NCBI GenBank assembly: GCA_025451845.1
Contig: JANWJS010000033.1
Span: 62,001-126,000, forward strand
Direction: 5' to 3'
Length of the DNA: 64,000 nt
DNA from: Steroidobacteraceae bacterium
Lineage (GTDB): Bacteria > Pseudomonadota > Gammaproteobacteria > Steroidobacterales > Steroidobacteraceae
The notes under the pieces were generated by a model, which saw only the letters and a program-made list of their open reading frames with translations, was not told the DNA's origin and made no database searches. The position numbers were made by a program, and so were the translations under genes. Shown in pieces: positions 8,722 to 18,625 of the stretch (positions are counted from its first letter, which is position 1; every line of letters begins with the position of its first letter).

Positions 8722-11505
8722 ATGTCAACGTTGGGAAACCCGGTGTATCGATTCGCCGGCTTCACGCTGGATCCGGCTGAGCGCCGGCTGTCCGCGGCGG
8801 GCAAAGCCATCGCTCTGACCCCCAAGGTGTTCGACACTCTGGTGCTGCTGGTCGAGCGCGCGGGTCACGTCGTCAGCAAGGACGAGCTGATGAAGGAGCT
8901 GTGGCCGCGCGGCTACGTGGACGAGTCGAATCTCAGCAAGCACATCTGGCTCATCCGCCGGGCCCTCGGCGAAGGCGAAAACGAGTCGCACCTCATCGAG
9001 ACGGTGCCGAAGGTCGGGTATCGTTTCATCGCGCAGGTCTCGGCCGCGCAGAGCCCGCCGCCCCCGCCGACGGTGACCCCGACCGCGGAAGCAACTGCAT
9101 GGCAGCCAGCGGATGCGCCGCTTGCCATTACTAGCCCTCAGCGTCGCAGGTGGCCTTCAACGCGCTCATGGGTCCTGGCAGCAGGCGCGGTCGCGGTACT
9201 GGCGCTGCTCGGCATCGGCTGGCGGATCGTTGTCAGACCGACTTCGTCCTCCTCATCAGTCCACCGCGGACGCAGCATCGCGCTGGTCGGCTTCAGCAAT
9301 CTCTCGCGCAACCCCAAAGACTTGTGGCTCGGGCCTGCCCTGAGCGAGATGCTCGGCACGGAGTTGGGCATCGCCGAGAACGTCGAGGTAGTCCCGGACG
9401 AGCTCGTGCGCAATGCGAGCCCGGACCTGCCTGCGCCAGCCGCGGGAGGTTACTCGGCTGCCACTCTCGCGGGGCTGCGCCAGCGTCTGGACGCCGACTA
9501 CGTCATCAGCGGCAGCTACTTGGTCGCCGGTTCCTCGGACAATGCGCCCTTGCGGGTGGATGTCGCACTGCAAGACACCCGCACCGGCGCTCTCATCGCT
9601 TCGGTCTCGGATCAGGCGGTGGCCTCCGGCGTGATTGCGCTCGCGACGCAGGTGGGTGCCACGCTGGGCGGCAAGCTGGGCTTGCGATTCCCCGAAGCCG
9701 AGACTCTGGGCCTCATCGCCAATGCGCAGCCACCGAGTCTCGATGTGGCACGTCGACTCGGCTTCGCCCTCGATGCCCTGCGACAGTATGATGCCGCGCG
9801 AGCGCGCGACGAGCTCCTCGATGCAGTAGCCGAGGCGCCCGGCTACGCGCCGGCCTACACGCTTCTCGCGCAGGCATGGTCGGCGCTCGGGTTTCGCGAC
9901 AAGGCGCTGGCGGCCGCCGTGCAGGCCGAGCAGAAGTCGGCGAATCTTCCGCCCGAACAGCGGCTGCAGATCGAAGCGGTGGCCGACTCCGCGCGTTCCG
10001 AATGGAGTAAGGCTGCCGTTACCTGGAGCGCTCTGGTGCGGTCGCGGCCCGAGAGCATCGAATACCACCTGCAGGCGATCGATGCCCAGATCGCGGCAGG
10101 CTCGATGGCGGGCGCGCAACGGACGCTCCAGGAGCTCGAGCGCGTGTCAAACGCCGCCGATGATCCGCGCGTCGAGCTCGCCGCGGCGCGCGTTGCCGCC
10201 GCGCTCGATGACGCCGACGGAAGCGCACGGCATGCCGCAGCGGCGCTGCGCCTCGCGCAACGGCACGACGCCGCCGGGCTGATCGCCGACGCGCAGGTCG
10301 CGCTCGCCGGCGCGCGCACTCATCTCCAAAAGAACGAGGCGGCGCGCGCGAGTCTCGTCGCAGCGGTTGCCGTTTATCGCTCGATGCGCAATCCGCGAGG
10401 CGAGGCGACAGCGCGCAGCGATCTCGCGCTGGCGCTGTCGAATCTCAACCGCAATCAGGAGGCGCGCGAAGAGTATGAGCGCGCGATGGCGCTCGACCGT
10501 GGCATCGGCGATCTGGGCGGGGTCGCAAACATCTACCGCTACTTGTGCGGGATGCTGTGGGTGGCCGGCGATCGCGACGGCGCCCAGGCGGCGGCACGCA
10601 GCTCGCTGAAGCTTGCGCGCGAAACGGATGACCTGGCGTTGCAGGCGTGGAACCTACAGGCGCTCGCCACCATCGCCTCGGATGAGGCCGCGAGCGATGA
10701 GGTGCTCGCCGAATACCGCGAGGTCGTCGCGCTCGTTGCTCGCGCCGGGCATCACACGGCATGGCCGCTCACCAACATCGCCGATGTACAGCGCCTGCGG
10801 GGCGACCTCGACGCGGCACGTGCAACCTGCGCGCACGCGCTCGCCGAAGCGATAACGGTCAGCGATCCGCAGTTCGCGGTGTTCGCCGGCTTCACCTGCG
10901 CGCTCATCGAGAGCGACCGCGGTGATGCGGCGGGGGCGCGAGCCGGGTTCAACGAGGTCATTCGTCGCGTCGGCAATGGCGGCGACGCGACCTACGGCGA
11001 CAACTCGCTGATGATGCTCGCGCAGCTCGACATGGACGAGGGGCGCTGGACTGTAGCCCGCGGGCGCCTGGAGCGCGCGAGCCGAGGCTTCGCCGCCGCC
11101 GAGGAGCGCACCGGCGAGGCCGAGGCCGAGGCAATGCTGGCGCTGTGCGCCCAAGCGTTGGGCGATACCGCAGCCCGGGATCACGCTCTGCAGCGTGCAC
11201 GCGTGCTGCGCCAGTCAATGACCTCGCGCCAGGAGGTCTATGTCGTCGACATTGCCATGGCCAGACTGGACGACGCCTCGCACTCCGGCCTGAGTCCCGC
11301 CGAGCGGCTGTTGGCTCTGGCTGCGGACGCCGAGCGGCGCCACTGGCCCGGTTGGGCGCTGGAGGCGAAACTCGCCGCCTGGCAGCTGCTGCGCGCTCGG
11401 CACGCGGACACGGCGCAGGCGCTGTATCGGGACATCGAAGGGACCGCGCGACGAGACGGCTTCGGCCGGATACTCAGGCTCCTGCAGCGCCAGCCAAGGA
11501 ACTAA
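8722..11505 (+). CDS. ToxR/CadC-like membrane regulator with TPR domain
   Basis: 927 residues from the ATG at 8722. Residues about 8-105 are an OmpR/PhoB-type winged helix (YRFAGFTLDPAERRL, ALTPKVFDTLVLLVERAGHV, then VPKVGYRFIAQ). A Pro-rich linker, a single membrane helix at about 150-171, a TolB/adenylate-cyclase-associated-like region and many TPR-like helix pairs follow. This architecture places the DNA-binding domain in the cytoplasm and the repeats in the periplasm, as in CadC. A longer in-frame start at 8632 is possible but adds residues unlike the family. No receiver domain or cognate kinase is present. Its 3' end overlaps the convergent exporter gene by 4 bases. Confidence 0.88.
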   Translation: MSTLGNPVYRFAGFTLDPAERRLSAAGKAIALTPKVFDTLVLLVERAGHVVSKDELMKELWPRGYVDESNLSKHIWLIRRALGEGENESHLIETVPKVGYRFIAQVSAAQSPPPPPTVTPTAEATAWQPADAPLAITSPQRRRWPSTRSWVLAAGAVAVLALLGIGWRIVVRPTSSSSSVHRGRSIALVGFSNLSRNPKDLWLGPALSEMLGTELGIAENVEVVPDELVRNASPDLPAPAAGGYSAATLAGLRQRLDADYVISGSYLVAGSSDNAPLRVDVALQDTRTGALIASVSDQAVASGVIALATQVGATLGGKLGLRFPEAETLGLIANAQPPSLDVARRLGFALDALRQYDAARARDELLDAVAEAPGYAPAYTLLAQAWSALGFRDKALAAAVQAEQKSANLPPEQRLQIEAVADSARSEWSKAAVTWSALVRSRPESIEYHLQAIDAQIAAGSMAGAQRTLQELERVSNAADDPRVELAAARVAAALDDADGSARHAAAALRLAQRHDAAGLIADAQVALAGARTHLQKNEAARASLVAAVAVYRSMRNPRGEATARSDLALALSNLNRNQEAREEYERAMALDRGIGDLGGVANIYRYLCGMLWVAGDRDGAQAAARSSLKLARETDDLALQAWNLQALATIASDEAASDEVLAEYREVVALVARAGHHTAWPLTNIADVQRLRGDLDAARATCAHALAEAITVSDPQFAVFAGFTCALIESDRGDAAGARAGFNEVIRRVGNGGDATYGDNSLMMLAQLDMDEGRWTVARGRLERASRGFAAAEERTGEAEAEAMLALCAQALGDTAARDHALQRARVLRQSMTSRQEVYVVDIAMARLDDASHSGLSPAERLLALAADAERRHWPGWALEAKLAAWQLLRARHADTAQALYRDIEGTARRDGFGRILRLLQRQPRN

Positions 11506-13094
11506 CTGTGCATCTTCAGGCTCCGGAGCGTGACAACCGCGGCAGCAGCCGCGATCAAGAGCATGGCGACACCGATTAAGAACGTGATATCGATCGCGCT
11601 CGTGTAGGCAGTCTGTACCGTGGACCTCAGGGCGGTCCCGCCCTCCAAATTTTGCGGCAGACTGAACGCCGCGCCGATGCCACGCAATGCTGTCTCCCTC
11701 ACATACGTCGGCGTACCCATTGGCATGGCCCCGCTGAGTCGAGAGCGATAGAGGGCGGTTGCGAGGCTGCCGAGCAGGGCGATGCCGAGGGCGCCGCCGA
11801 ACTCAACCGCCGTCTCACTGAGTGCCGAGGCAGAGCCGGACTGCTCCTGCGGCGCCGCGCTGACGACGAGATTTGAGTTGATCGCACTGACCGGAGCCAT
11901 GCCGATCGCGAACAGCGTGTTGCCCAATACCACGAGCGCCAATGAGTGCAGATTCATGCCGCACGCCATCACCGAAAGACCAACAGCCCCGAACGTCAAA
12001 CCGAGACCCAGCGCATGGGCCGGTCGCATCAGCCTGAGCGTCGGCGACGTCAGCAGCGACCCCACCACGAATCCGACCCCGGCCGGTGTGCTCCAAAGCC
12101 CGGCCTGCAACGGCGTCAACCCCAACACCAGCTGCAGATATTGCGCTACGAGGACGAGAATGCCGAAGCCGATGAAGAAATCAACTATGTGAATGGCGAG
12201 CGCTGCCCTCAACGCGGGGCGCCTGAACAGCCGCAGGTCCAGTAGCGGATCGGCGAGGGTAATCTGCCGCCGCACAAATAGCGAACCAAATACCAGGCCC
12301 AGCGTAATCGTTGCAGCGGCCCACCGAAGATCACCGCCCTCGGCGGCGAGCTTGATGCCGTAGATGACCGGCAGTACACAAGCCAGAGAGAGGACGGCAC
12401 TGAGCACATCGAGCCTGCCTGCATTCGGGCTTTTGTGCTCGGGAAGCAGCACCGGCCCGATGGTCAGGAGCAGGCCGATCACGGGGATGGGCACGAGGAA
12501 CACGGCCCCCCACCAGAAGCGCGCGAGGATCAGGCCGCCGACAGCCGGCCCGATCGCACCCCCGAGCGAAAAGCTCGCGATCCAGACACTGACGGCGAAC
12601 GTCCTCTGGCGGTCATCCCGGAACATGTTGCTGATCAGCGATAGCGTGGAGGGGGCCAGCGTCGCGCCGGCGACTCCCAGCAGCGCACGAGCCGCGATGA
12701 GCATCCCGGCGCTGCGCGAAAAGGCGGCGAGCAGCGAAACGAGGCCAAAGGCGGCCGATCCGATCAGCAGTAGCTTGCGCCGACCCATCCGATCGCCGAG
12801 AGTTCCCATGATGAGAAGCGATCCGGCAGCCAGGAAGCCATAGACGTCGACAATCCACAGCAGCTGCGCCGCCGTAGGTTTTAAGTCGACGCTAAGAGAC
12901 GGTACCGCCAGATTCAGGATCGTAAGGTCCATCGCGTAGAGCACGCAGGGCAGCGCAATGATGGCAAGGCCAATCCACTCGCGGCGCGTCGCCTTCCCCG
13001 TGCTCACCTCGGCGGGCCAGTCGGACGTGTTCACTGCGGGATCCCGATGGCGTTTCGCGGCCCGCGGCGGGCGACGAGCGCTGCCTGGTTGCAT
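11502..13094 (-). CDS. MFS drug exporter, DHA2 (14-helix) family
   Basis: 530 residues with about 14 hydrophobic helices. Typical DHA2 motifs are present: MDLTILNLAVPSLS in helix 1, the GTLGDRMGRRKLLLIG loop (motif A), and a GPAVGGLILARFWWG motif-C-like segment. These are proton-antiport exporters of cationic or lipophilic drugs in the SmvA/QacA group; the substrate is not predictable here. The ATG at 13094 has only GAGAG next to it; a GTG at 13034 is an alternative start just before the first helix. It converges on the ToxR-like gene with overlapping stop codons and no terminator-like hairpin between them. Confidence 0.9.
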   Translation of the reverse strand: MQPGSARRPPRAAKRHRDPAVNTSDWPAEVSTGKATRREWIGLAIIALPCVLYAMDLTILNLAVPSLSVDLKPTAAQLLWIVDVYGFLAAGSLLIMGTLGDRMGRRKLLLIGSAAFGLVSLLAAFSRSAGMLIAARALLGVAGATLAPSTLSLISNMFRDDRQRTFAVSVWIASFSLGGAIGPAVGGLILARFWWGAVFLVPIPVIGLLLTIGPVLLPEHKSPNAGRLDVLSAVLSLACVLPVIYGIKLAAEGGDLRWAAATITLGLVFGSLFVRRQITLADPLLDLRLFRRPALRAALAIHIVDFFIGFGILVLVAQYLQLVLGLTPLQAGLWSTPAGVGFVVGSLLTSPTLRLMRPAHALGLGLTFGAVGLSVMACGMNLHSLALVVLGNTLFAIGMAPVSAINSNLVVSAAPQEQSGSASALSETAVEFGGALGIALLGSLATALYRSRLSGAMPMGTPTYVRETALRGIGAAFSLPQNLEGGTALRSTVQTAYTSAIDITFLIGVAMLLIAAAAAVVTLRSLKMHS

Positions 13095-13515
13095 CTCTCA
13101 CTCACGCTGACATCTCTGGCGATAGATCGCGTGGCCGAGTTCGTGGCCACCGATGAGATCGCCGGTACGATGGTTGGCCTCGCGCCAGGGGAGCAGGCCG
13201 ATGACTTGTGCAAGTGATCTCATCGCGGCGCTTCCCGGGTGGACATGTAATCCGATTGGACGAGCCGGGAGGTAGGAGAACGAAATGACGAGGCCGACTC
13301 CCGGTTCGGGGAACCCCGCCATGTTTCGACTGCCTCAGCCTTTTGCTATGCACTCATAGCGTTACCCGCAATTCACGGAACACGGGTAATGTGCGGAACT
13401 TACGGAATTCGGTCAAGTTTTCCGCTTGCGCCCGGCGCAAAGCGCCATCCCAGTCGACCCTTGACACGGGGTCACCGGTCGGGGAGAAGAGCTGGAGCGC
13501 CGCCCGCCTCTTCGG
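13095..13515. other. Intergenic region with inverted and dispersed repeats
   Basis: No convincing gene in this 421-base stretch. It holds a perfect 7-base inverted repeat (TTACCCG...CGGGTAA, 13362-13389) and, at about 13296-13350, a sequence closely resembling 19164-19214. A minus-strand frame here contains a HELGH string, but without other protease features. Confidence 0.5.
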
Positions 13516-13725
13516 CTATTCCGGTTCGCTCCTCAGGAGCGCTCTCAACTCTTTACGCAACTCGGGCGTATCGGCGTGCCCGTGCGCGGCGATGGCGTGA
13601 GCCGACGCCGCATCGAGCACCTCTTCCTCCGTACCGGAGATCTTGAGAGAGCAGTCCTTCTCACTCGGATACAGCCTGCAGTCGATCGACTTGCGGGCGG
13701 TGCGGGCTTGCGCTTGTGCTGACAT
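13516..13725 (-). CDS. DUF1059-family small protein
   Basis: 69 residues. After a short Gln/Ala-rich start it matches the DUF1059 pattern: a CRLYPSEKDCSLKISGTEEE core with two Cys, then EVLDAASAHAIAAHGH, and ending ADTPELRKELRALL. These small proteins have no established function. AGGAGATC precedes the ATG at 13725. It lies 15 bases downstream of the methyltransferase gene on the same strand, so the two are probably cotranscribed. Confidence 0.88.
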   Translation of the reverse strand: MSAQAQARTARKSIDCRLYPSEKDCSLKISGTEEEVLDAASAHAIAAHGHADTPELRKELRALLRSEPE

Positions 13726-13740
13726 GTGATCTCCTGCGCC

Positions 13741-14796
13741 TCAGGCGCGAGCTTCGAAGATCAGGTTGAATGGAGTTTGCGCAGCACGGCGGAACCTGGA
13801 AAAGCCGCCGTCGCGAACCACGGATCGTAGCCGGGCTTCCCCCGCCTGCGCCCCCAGACACAGCCCCACTTCCTGCGATCGCGAGGCCGGCGTGCAGATG
13901 AAAGTCGATGCCGAGTAGAAAACACGGCCAACGGGATTCAGGTTCTCCTCGAGCTGATCGTTGGCGAACGGTTCGACGATCATCCACGTCCCATCCTCCT
14001 TGAGCGATTGCCTGACGTGCGCGGAAGCGCCGACCGGGTCGCCCATGTCGTGCAGGCAATCGAATACGGTCACCAGGTCGTAATCGGAACCGGGGTACGT
14101 CTTGGCACTGGCAACTTCAAAGCGCACGCGATCACCTAGCCCGGCCTTCTTTGCGACCTCCCGCGCATGGGCGATCGAGGGCTCGTGGTAATCGAAGCCG
14201 ATGAATTCCGATTTGGGATAAGCCTGCGCCATGATGATCGTGGACGCTCCATGCCCGCAACCGACGTCCGCGACCCGTGCGCCGGAATTGAGCTTGGCTT
14301 CTACTCCTTGCAGGGCTGGGAGCCACTGGCTCACCAAATTCGCCGCGTATCCCGGCCGGAAGAAGCGTTCCGTGCCATGGAACAACGCGGCATCGTGCTC
14401 GTGCCAACCGAGCCCCTGCCCCGTGCGCAGCGCCTGCGCGATCTTCGGGATGGCCTTGAACTGCGCTACCGCGATTTGGAAAGCCCCGGGAAGGAAGGCC
14501 GGGCTGCCCTCGATCGCCAGCGCGAACGCCTGCTCCTCGGTCAAGCTGAATGCCCGAGTCTTGGGGTCGTACTCGACGTAGCCGCTCGCCGCCTGGGCGG
14601 CCAGCCACTCCCTTAGATATCGTGGGTCCGTTCCCGTGCGTTTGGCGAGCTGCTCAGCGGTCGCGGGCCCGTCCGCAAGACTCTTGTAGAGTCCCAGCTG
14701 ATCACCGACGACCACCGTCGCGGCGTGCATGACGGCGCCCAGATCGCCGACGAATTTCCCCACGAATGCTTCGAGCTTTGCTTGGTCGATGGCCAT
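13741..14796 (-). CDS. Class I SAM-dependent methyltransferase with N-terminal winged helix
   Basis: About 351 residues. Residues about 20-90 form a small winged-helix dimerisation domain (GPATAEQLAKRTGTDPRYLREWL). The Rossmann methyltransferase fold follows, with motif I VADVGCGHGASTIIMAQAYP and the motif II acidic residue in FIGFDYHEPS. The order matches Rv2258c-like proteins; the methyl acceptor is unknown. The ATG at 14796 is chosen over the upstream frame start (14985) because GAGGGGCG precedes it and the extra 63 residues are unlike the family. It follows the SARP/MalT-like regulator on the same strand with a 101-base gap. Confidence 0.9.
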   Translation of the reverse strand: MAIDQAKLEAFVGKFVGDLGAVMHAATVVVGDQLGLYKSLADGPATAEQLAKRTGTDPRYLREWLAAQAASGYVEYDPKTRAFSLTEEQAFALAIEGSPAFLPGAFQIAVAQFKAIPKIAQALRTGQGLGWHEHDAALFHGTERFFRPGYAANLVSQWLPALQGVEAKLNSGARVADVGCGHGASTIIMAQAYPKSEFIGFDYHEPSIAHAREVAKKAGLGDRVRFEVASAKTYPGSDYDLVTVFDCLHDMGDPVGASAHVRQSLKEDGTWMIVEPFANDQLEENLNPVGRVFYSASTFICTPASRSQEVGLCLGAQAGEARLRSVVRDGGFSRFRRAAQTPFNLIFEARA

Positions 14797-14897
14797 GATT
14801 CGCCCCTCAGTTGCTTCAAACGCGGCGGCTGCCGGCGATGTGGTGCCAGGATCCTCGGGCTCTAGACCCGACAAATGGGCGACAGATTCACCCCAAA

Positions 14898-17800
14898 TCA
14901 GGACTTCGGGGGAATCCTGCGGCAGAGCGCCTGGGTTTCCGAGGACGGCTCCGCGCCTAACGTTGCTGCGAGCATCCGGCGGCATTCACCATAGGCCTGG
15001 AGGGCCTCCGCGTAGCGGCCGCGTTTCACCAGCAGCGCAATGAGATGCCTGTAGAGCGACTCGGACACGGCATCAAGCTCGACACCCCGGCGATAAGTGA
15101 GCTCAGCCCGCTCGGGCTCACCCCGCGCCTCCCACAACTCACCCAGCGCCAATAGGCCACGGAGCATCTGGCTTGCCAAGCGTTGCCGCCGGCCGAGCAG
15201 CCAGGGCCTCTCATCCTCTCCGGCCAGGAAATGCCCAGGGTAGAGTGTCATGAGTCGCTCACTGAGCGCCGCGAGGTCGGCATCGCCCACCGGCGGTGTA
15301 CCGGCCGTCAGCGTCTCTGTGCGGCCGAGCGCACGCTCAAAGGCCCAAGTATCGAGCCAGCAGCAGCCGGTATTCAGCGAGAGCCGGCCCTCGACGAGCA
15401 GCATCGCATCGTCCCGGCCCAGGAGCTTGCGCAGGCGGCGCAGCGTCACTTCGAAGGCATCCGCCGCCGCGTCGCCCTCGACGTCGGGCCACAGCAATTC
15501 GGTGAGCTGGGCCGCGCTCACCGCCTGCCCGCCCCGCGCGATCACGGCCTTCAGCAACTCGAGGGGTTTCTTCGGCGGCTTGCGCGTGGTGCGCAGCGGT
15601 GCGCCATCGAGCATCAGCGCAAATCCGCCCAGCGTCCGGATCCTTACGGGCCATGGCCATGCATCGATGTCCACCGATTCCGCGGTGATCGAAAATTCCG
15701 CAATCAATGAGCGTGCATACCCGGGTTCGATGCCCTCAACCAGTGCGACTGCCAGCAGCCGTCGAAATCCGGTCACGAGCCAACGAAAGGACGCACCCGA
15801 CTGTTCCTCCCTGGCGCGCACGAGCGCCCTGGCAAGCAGGCTCAGCGCGCGATCCTTGTGTTGAGCCGCAAACCTCGCATAGGCCTCTACCATCAGGATC
15901 AGCGGCTCGTGGTGCCCGTGGACTGACCCGAAGGCCAGCGACTGGGCCTCCATTACGAGCTCGAGCGCCCGCTCGGGCTGGCCCGCATCGACGAACGCGC
16001 TGGCAATGACCGTCGGAAAGAGGACGTTGAAGAATGCGGATGCCGTGCTACGCGTCGCTTCGAGGCACAAACCTCCGTGATAAACGGCCAGCGATGGCTC
16101 CCGGAGAGCCTGATAGAGCAGCACCCGGGCGAGTTGGTATTGCGCCACCTCACCCGCTCGCGTTGGATCGACCTTCACTTCGAGCTGCTGCACCAACCCC
16201 GTGGCGGCCGCCGGGGTGGGTCCCATGAGCTCGAGGAGCGACCGGAAGAACGGATCAAAGAAGCGGAACCACTTCATCCCGAAGTCCTGAACGATTTTTC
16301 GCAATTGGTCCAGCGCCTGGACTCCTTGCTTGTGCTCTCCCACGAGTGCTGCGTAGTAGCTGAAGAACACGAGCCAGCCGGCGCGGCGGAACGGCGGCAA
16401 CTCGCCCTCGAACAGTGGCGCGACCTCCCTCGCCAGCGCCCGCGCCCCGCGCAAATCACCCGTAAAGCAGAAATACTCGAGGAGCTGCGTGGCGGTATCG
16501 GCCTTCACCGTGGGCGGCATCTCGTGGCGCATGGCTGCCGATACGGCATTCAAAGCCGACGGCAGCCGCAGATGCCTCGGCTGGCGCAGCATGGCGGCGA
16601 TCATGAAGGCCGTGTGCACGCGCAGCCGCTCAGCGTCGGAGCGCAAGAGGGTATCCGCTGCCAGCGCGCGCTCCAACACTGGGATCCAGCGATCGAGATC
16701 CCCTAGTGCAGTCTGATCAATGTTGTGAGATTCTATGATGCCGGTCGCACAGAACAGCCGCCCGCGCTCGTCTCCATCGGCGTCGAGCGCATCAAACGCG
16801 CGGATCAGCGTCGCCCGAGCCCTCGGTGGGTCGACCAGGATGAGAGCACTGCCAAACCACGCTGTTAGCCAGGGCGTCCTGGCAACTTGCTCCCTCGGCA
16901 TGAGCGCGATCCATGCCTTCAAGGTAAGCCAACGGCCGTCCGCCACGAGTGCGCGCGCCTGACTCAGGATGAGAGCGGTCGCCCCCTGCCAATCCTGGTT
17001 GTCGACCCACAGCCTGAGAGCTGCCGAAGCCTCACGTTGCTGCTCGAGCAGCCGTGCCGAATCCGCGCGCAGACGTTGCAGGTCGGGGGCAGATAGGGTC
17101 GCCATCGCTCGGCTCTGCAGGAACTCTGCAAACAGAGCGTGGAAATGGAAACTGGCCTCTTCGCCTTCGTGCCTGTCTGTGAAGAGCCGCTGGCGGAAAA
17201 GGCCCTCGAGCAGCGCGCCGGCATCCGGGTTACCCGTAAGCGTCCGCGCCGCCGGGAGCGTGATGCGCGGCAGGAACGCGGTGCGCAGTAGCAGTGTCCG
17301 GGTGGGCGGGTCGACCAGGTCCAGGACCTGCCCGGCGAAGTAGTTGAACACTTCCGCGAAGGTCTCGCCGGGCCGCTCCGCCGCCACCGTTCCCGTGGCT
17401 TTGAGGTGCTCGAGCATCAGCACCAGTCCCGCTGCCCAGCCACCCGAGCGCTCCTGCAGGAGCCTGAGAGTTCGCTCCTCCACGGTAACCTCGAGCAAGA
17501 TGATCTCGCGCATTTCGTCCGCCGTAAGGCGCAGCTCGTCAGCGCCTATCCGGCTCAGTAGTCGGTTCGCCTGGGCGCGCGCCAGCGGCGCGGGCGGATC
17601 GCAGCGACTCATCATGAGGAGTGTGATCCCGTCACGAACTTCGGCTATTGCATCGCGGAGGATCTCGTGGAACGGAGCGGCGGGCGGCACCTCATGGCAG
17701 TTGTCCAGTACGATGACCGCCGTCTGCGGCAGCCGAGCAAAGAGCGCCCGGAAATAGCGGCGGGTGAAACTCGGCAGATCCGCAAGATATTCCGGGGTCA

Positions 17801-18122
17801 GAGCCAGGAGTGGCGCGGCCTGCTTGCTCCGTGCCTTGGGTGCTGCGAGGGACAGGTAATGGAAGAACGAGGCCGGATCGGCGTCCCCGGGATCGATGTC
17901 GAACCAGATGGCCGTGAGGTGCCGGGCCCTGAGATAACTCGCCGCGAGCGCTGTCTTTCCTGCACCTGGCGGGCCCGTGATCCAGACCGCCCCGCACTCG
18001 CGGGCGCTATCGACTTGCCGGAACAGTCGCTCGCGGTCGACGATGCGAAACAGCCTGGGCTGAGTGAGTTTCGCCGCGCCGAAGACGACCTTGGATCCTC
18101 CGGACATACCCGCTCCGAACAT
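14898..18122 (-). CDS. Giant MalT-like STAND ATPase fused to SARP/BTAD-type output domain
   Basis: 1074 residues. Walker A GPPGAGKT lies at about 50-57 and a Walker B-like TAVIVLDNCHE at about 134-144. These are followed by MalT/LAL-type helical domains (SGGWAAGLVLMLEHLKATG) and long TPR-like repeats. The last 250 residues carry a SARP-like winged helix (LGGFALMLDGAPL; LTELLWPDVEGDAAADAFEV) and a bacterial transcriptional-activation domain (AELTYRRGVELDAVSESLY). This is a one-protein ATP-dependent transcription activator. MalT itself has a LuxR-type C-terminus, so the SARP-like output is a different choice. An ATG at 18107 is an alternative start. Methyltransferase and DUF1059 genes follow downstream. 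Confidence 0.87.
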   Translation of the reverse strand: MFGAGMSGGSKVVFGAAKLTQPRLFRIVDRERLFRQVDSARECGAVWITGPPGAGKTALAASYLRARHLTAIWFDIDPGDADPASFFHYLSLAAPKARSKQAAPLLALTPEYLADLPSFTRRYFRALFARLPQTAVIVLDNCHEVPPAAPFHEILRDAIAEVRDGITLLMMSRCDPPAPLARAQANRLLSRIGADELRLTADEMREIILLEVTVEERTLRLLQERSGGWAAGLVLMLEHLKATGTVAAERPGETFAEVFNYFAGQVLDLVDPPTRTLLLRTAFLPRITLPAARTLTGNPDAGALLEGLFRQRLFTDRHEGEEASFHFHALFAEFLQSRAMATLSAPDLQRLRADSARLLEQQREASAALRLWVDNQDWQGATALILSQARALVADGRWLTLKAWIALMPREQVARTPWLTAWFGSALILVDPPRARATLIRAFDALDADGDERGRLFCATGIIESHNIDQTALGDLDRWIPVLERALAADTLLRSDAERLRVHTAFMIAAMLRQPRHLRLPSALNAVSAAMRHEMPPTVKADTATQLLEYFCFTGDLRGARALAREVAPLFEGELPPFRRAGWLVFFSYYAALVGEHKQGVQALDQLRKIVQDFGMKWFRFFDPFFRSLLELMGPTPAAATGLVQQLEVKVDPTRAGEVAQYQLARVLLYQALREPSLAVYHGGLCLEATRSTASAFFNVLFPTVIASAFVDAGQPERALELVMEAQSLAFGSVHGHHEPLILMVEAYARFAAQHKDRALSLLARALVRAREEQSGASFRWLVTGFRRLLAVALVEGIEPGYARSLIAEFSITAESVDIDAWPWPVRIRTLGGFALMLDGAPLRTTRKPPKKPLELLKAVIARGGQAVSAAQLTELLWPDVEGDAAADAFEVTLRRLRKLLGRDDAMLLVEGRLSLNTGCCWLDTWAFERALGRTETLTAGTPPVGDADLAALSERLMTLYPGHFLAGEDERPWLLGRRQRLASQMLRGLLALGELWEARGEPERAELTYRRGVELDAVSESLYRHLIALLVKRGRYAEALQAYGECRRMLAATLGAEPSSETQALCRRIPPKS

Positions 18123-18160
18123 TCCACAGTCGTCAGCTTATCCCTAAGGTGTTCGGAGAG

Positions 18161-18205
18161 TGGTGTCCCGGGGCGAATCGAGCACCGGCATGCCGAGTTT
18201 CAGCG
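18161..18205 (-). repeat. Degenerate tRNA-3'-end-like attachment-site relic
   Basis: This 45-base stretch aligns with the tRNA-Phe-derived copy at 28756 over its length (about 33 matching positions with three single-base gaps). It keeps the GGGGCGAATCGA T-loop-like core and the TTTCAG end. Both sites are followed by the same 16-base sequence ACTTGCAGCGCTTGCC (18239-18254 here, 28822-28837 there) and by related flanking bases. That shared arrangement suggests an old integration site; no integrase remains. Confidence 0.4.
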
Positions 18206-18459
18206 GCATCCGGGGCCACAGGGGCTTATTGATCAACCACTTGCAGCGCTTGCCACCCCTCAAACCAGCCTATCCATGGCACATTCCCGGCACACCCAAT
18301 CTGAGCTCGACACATTCCTGCCGCAGGGTCCGCGCGCGGGTCCTTTCCGGTGAAAGCAACGAGGGTATTGCGCTATGGCTTCAGCGCGACGACCTTCCCG
18401 CCCTCCCATACATACGAGCCGACCCGCTCTGACGGCCGCGAGCCCAGGTTCGAGCGGTG

Positions 18460-18625
18460 ATAGTCCGGCGGCGATGAGGTCAGCATTCACAAAACGGATA
18501 ACGTCAGCGCCTTCCGGCAAATATCGACGGGCGAAAGTTGTCTTTCCTGCACCGTTCGGACCGGCGATGACGATGCATCGCGGCTGCGCCGTTGAGAACG
18601 GGTTTTCGGTCTGTTCATTCGGCAA
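18460..18625 (-). pseudogene. Zeta-toxin-like kinase, N-terminal fragment
   Basis: The minus-strand frame starting TTG at 18625 encodes [20 protein letters not shown], the Walker A of zeta-toxin/UDP-GlcNAc-kinase-like proteins. [20 protein letters not shown] then leads to RAGRL, where family similarity stops. Full-length members have about 190 residues, with an ESTLSG catalytic segment next. Here the frame instead runs on without recognisable sequence to 18260. The upstream antitoxin-like partner usually found with such kinases is not recognisable. It is a dead fragment; a differing C-terminal fragment lies at 20150-20410. Confidence 0.7.

Noticed and set aside
13098-13322. Minus-strand frame containing a GHELGHAIYRQ string, like a zinc-protease HExxH motif
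   Set aside because: The frame is only 74 codons, shows no other protease features, has no good start and overlaps the MFS 5' region; the motif alone is likely chance.
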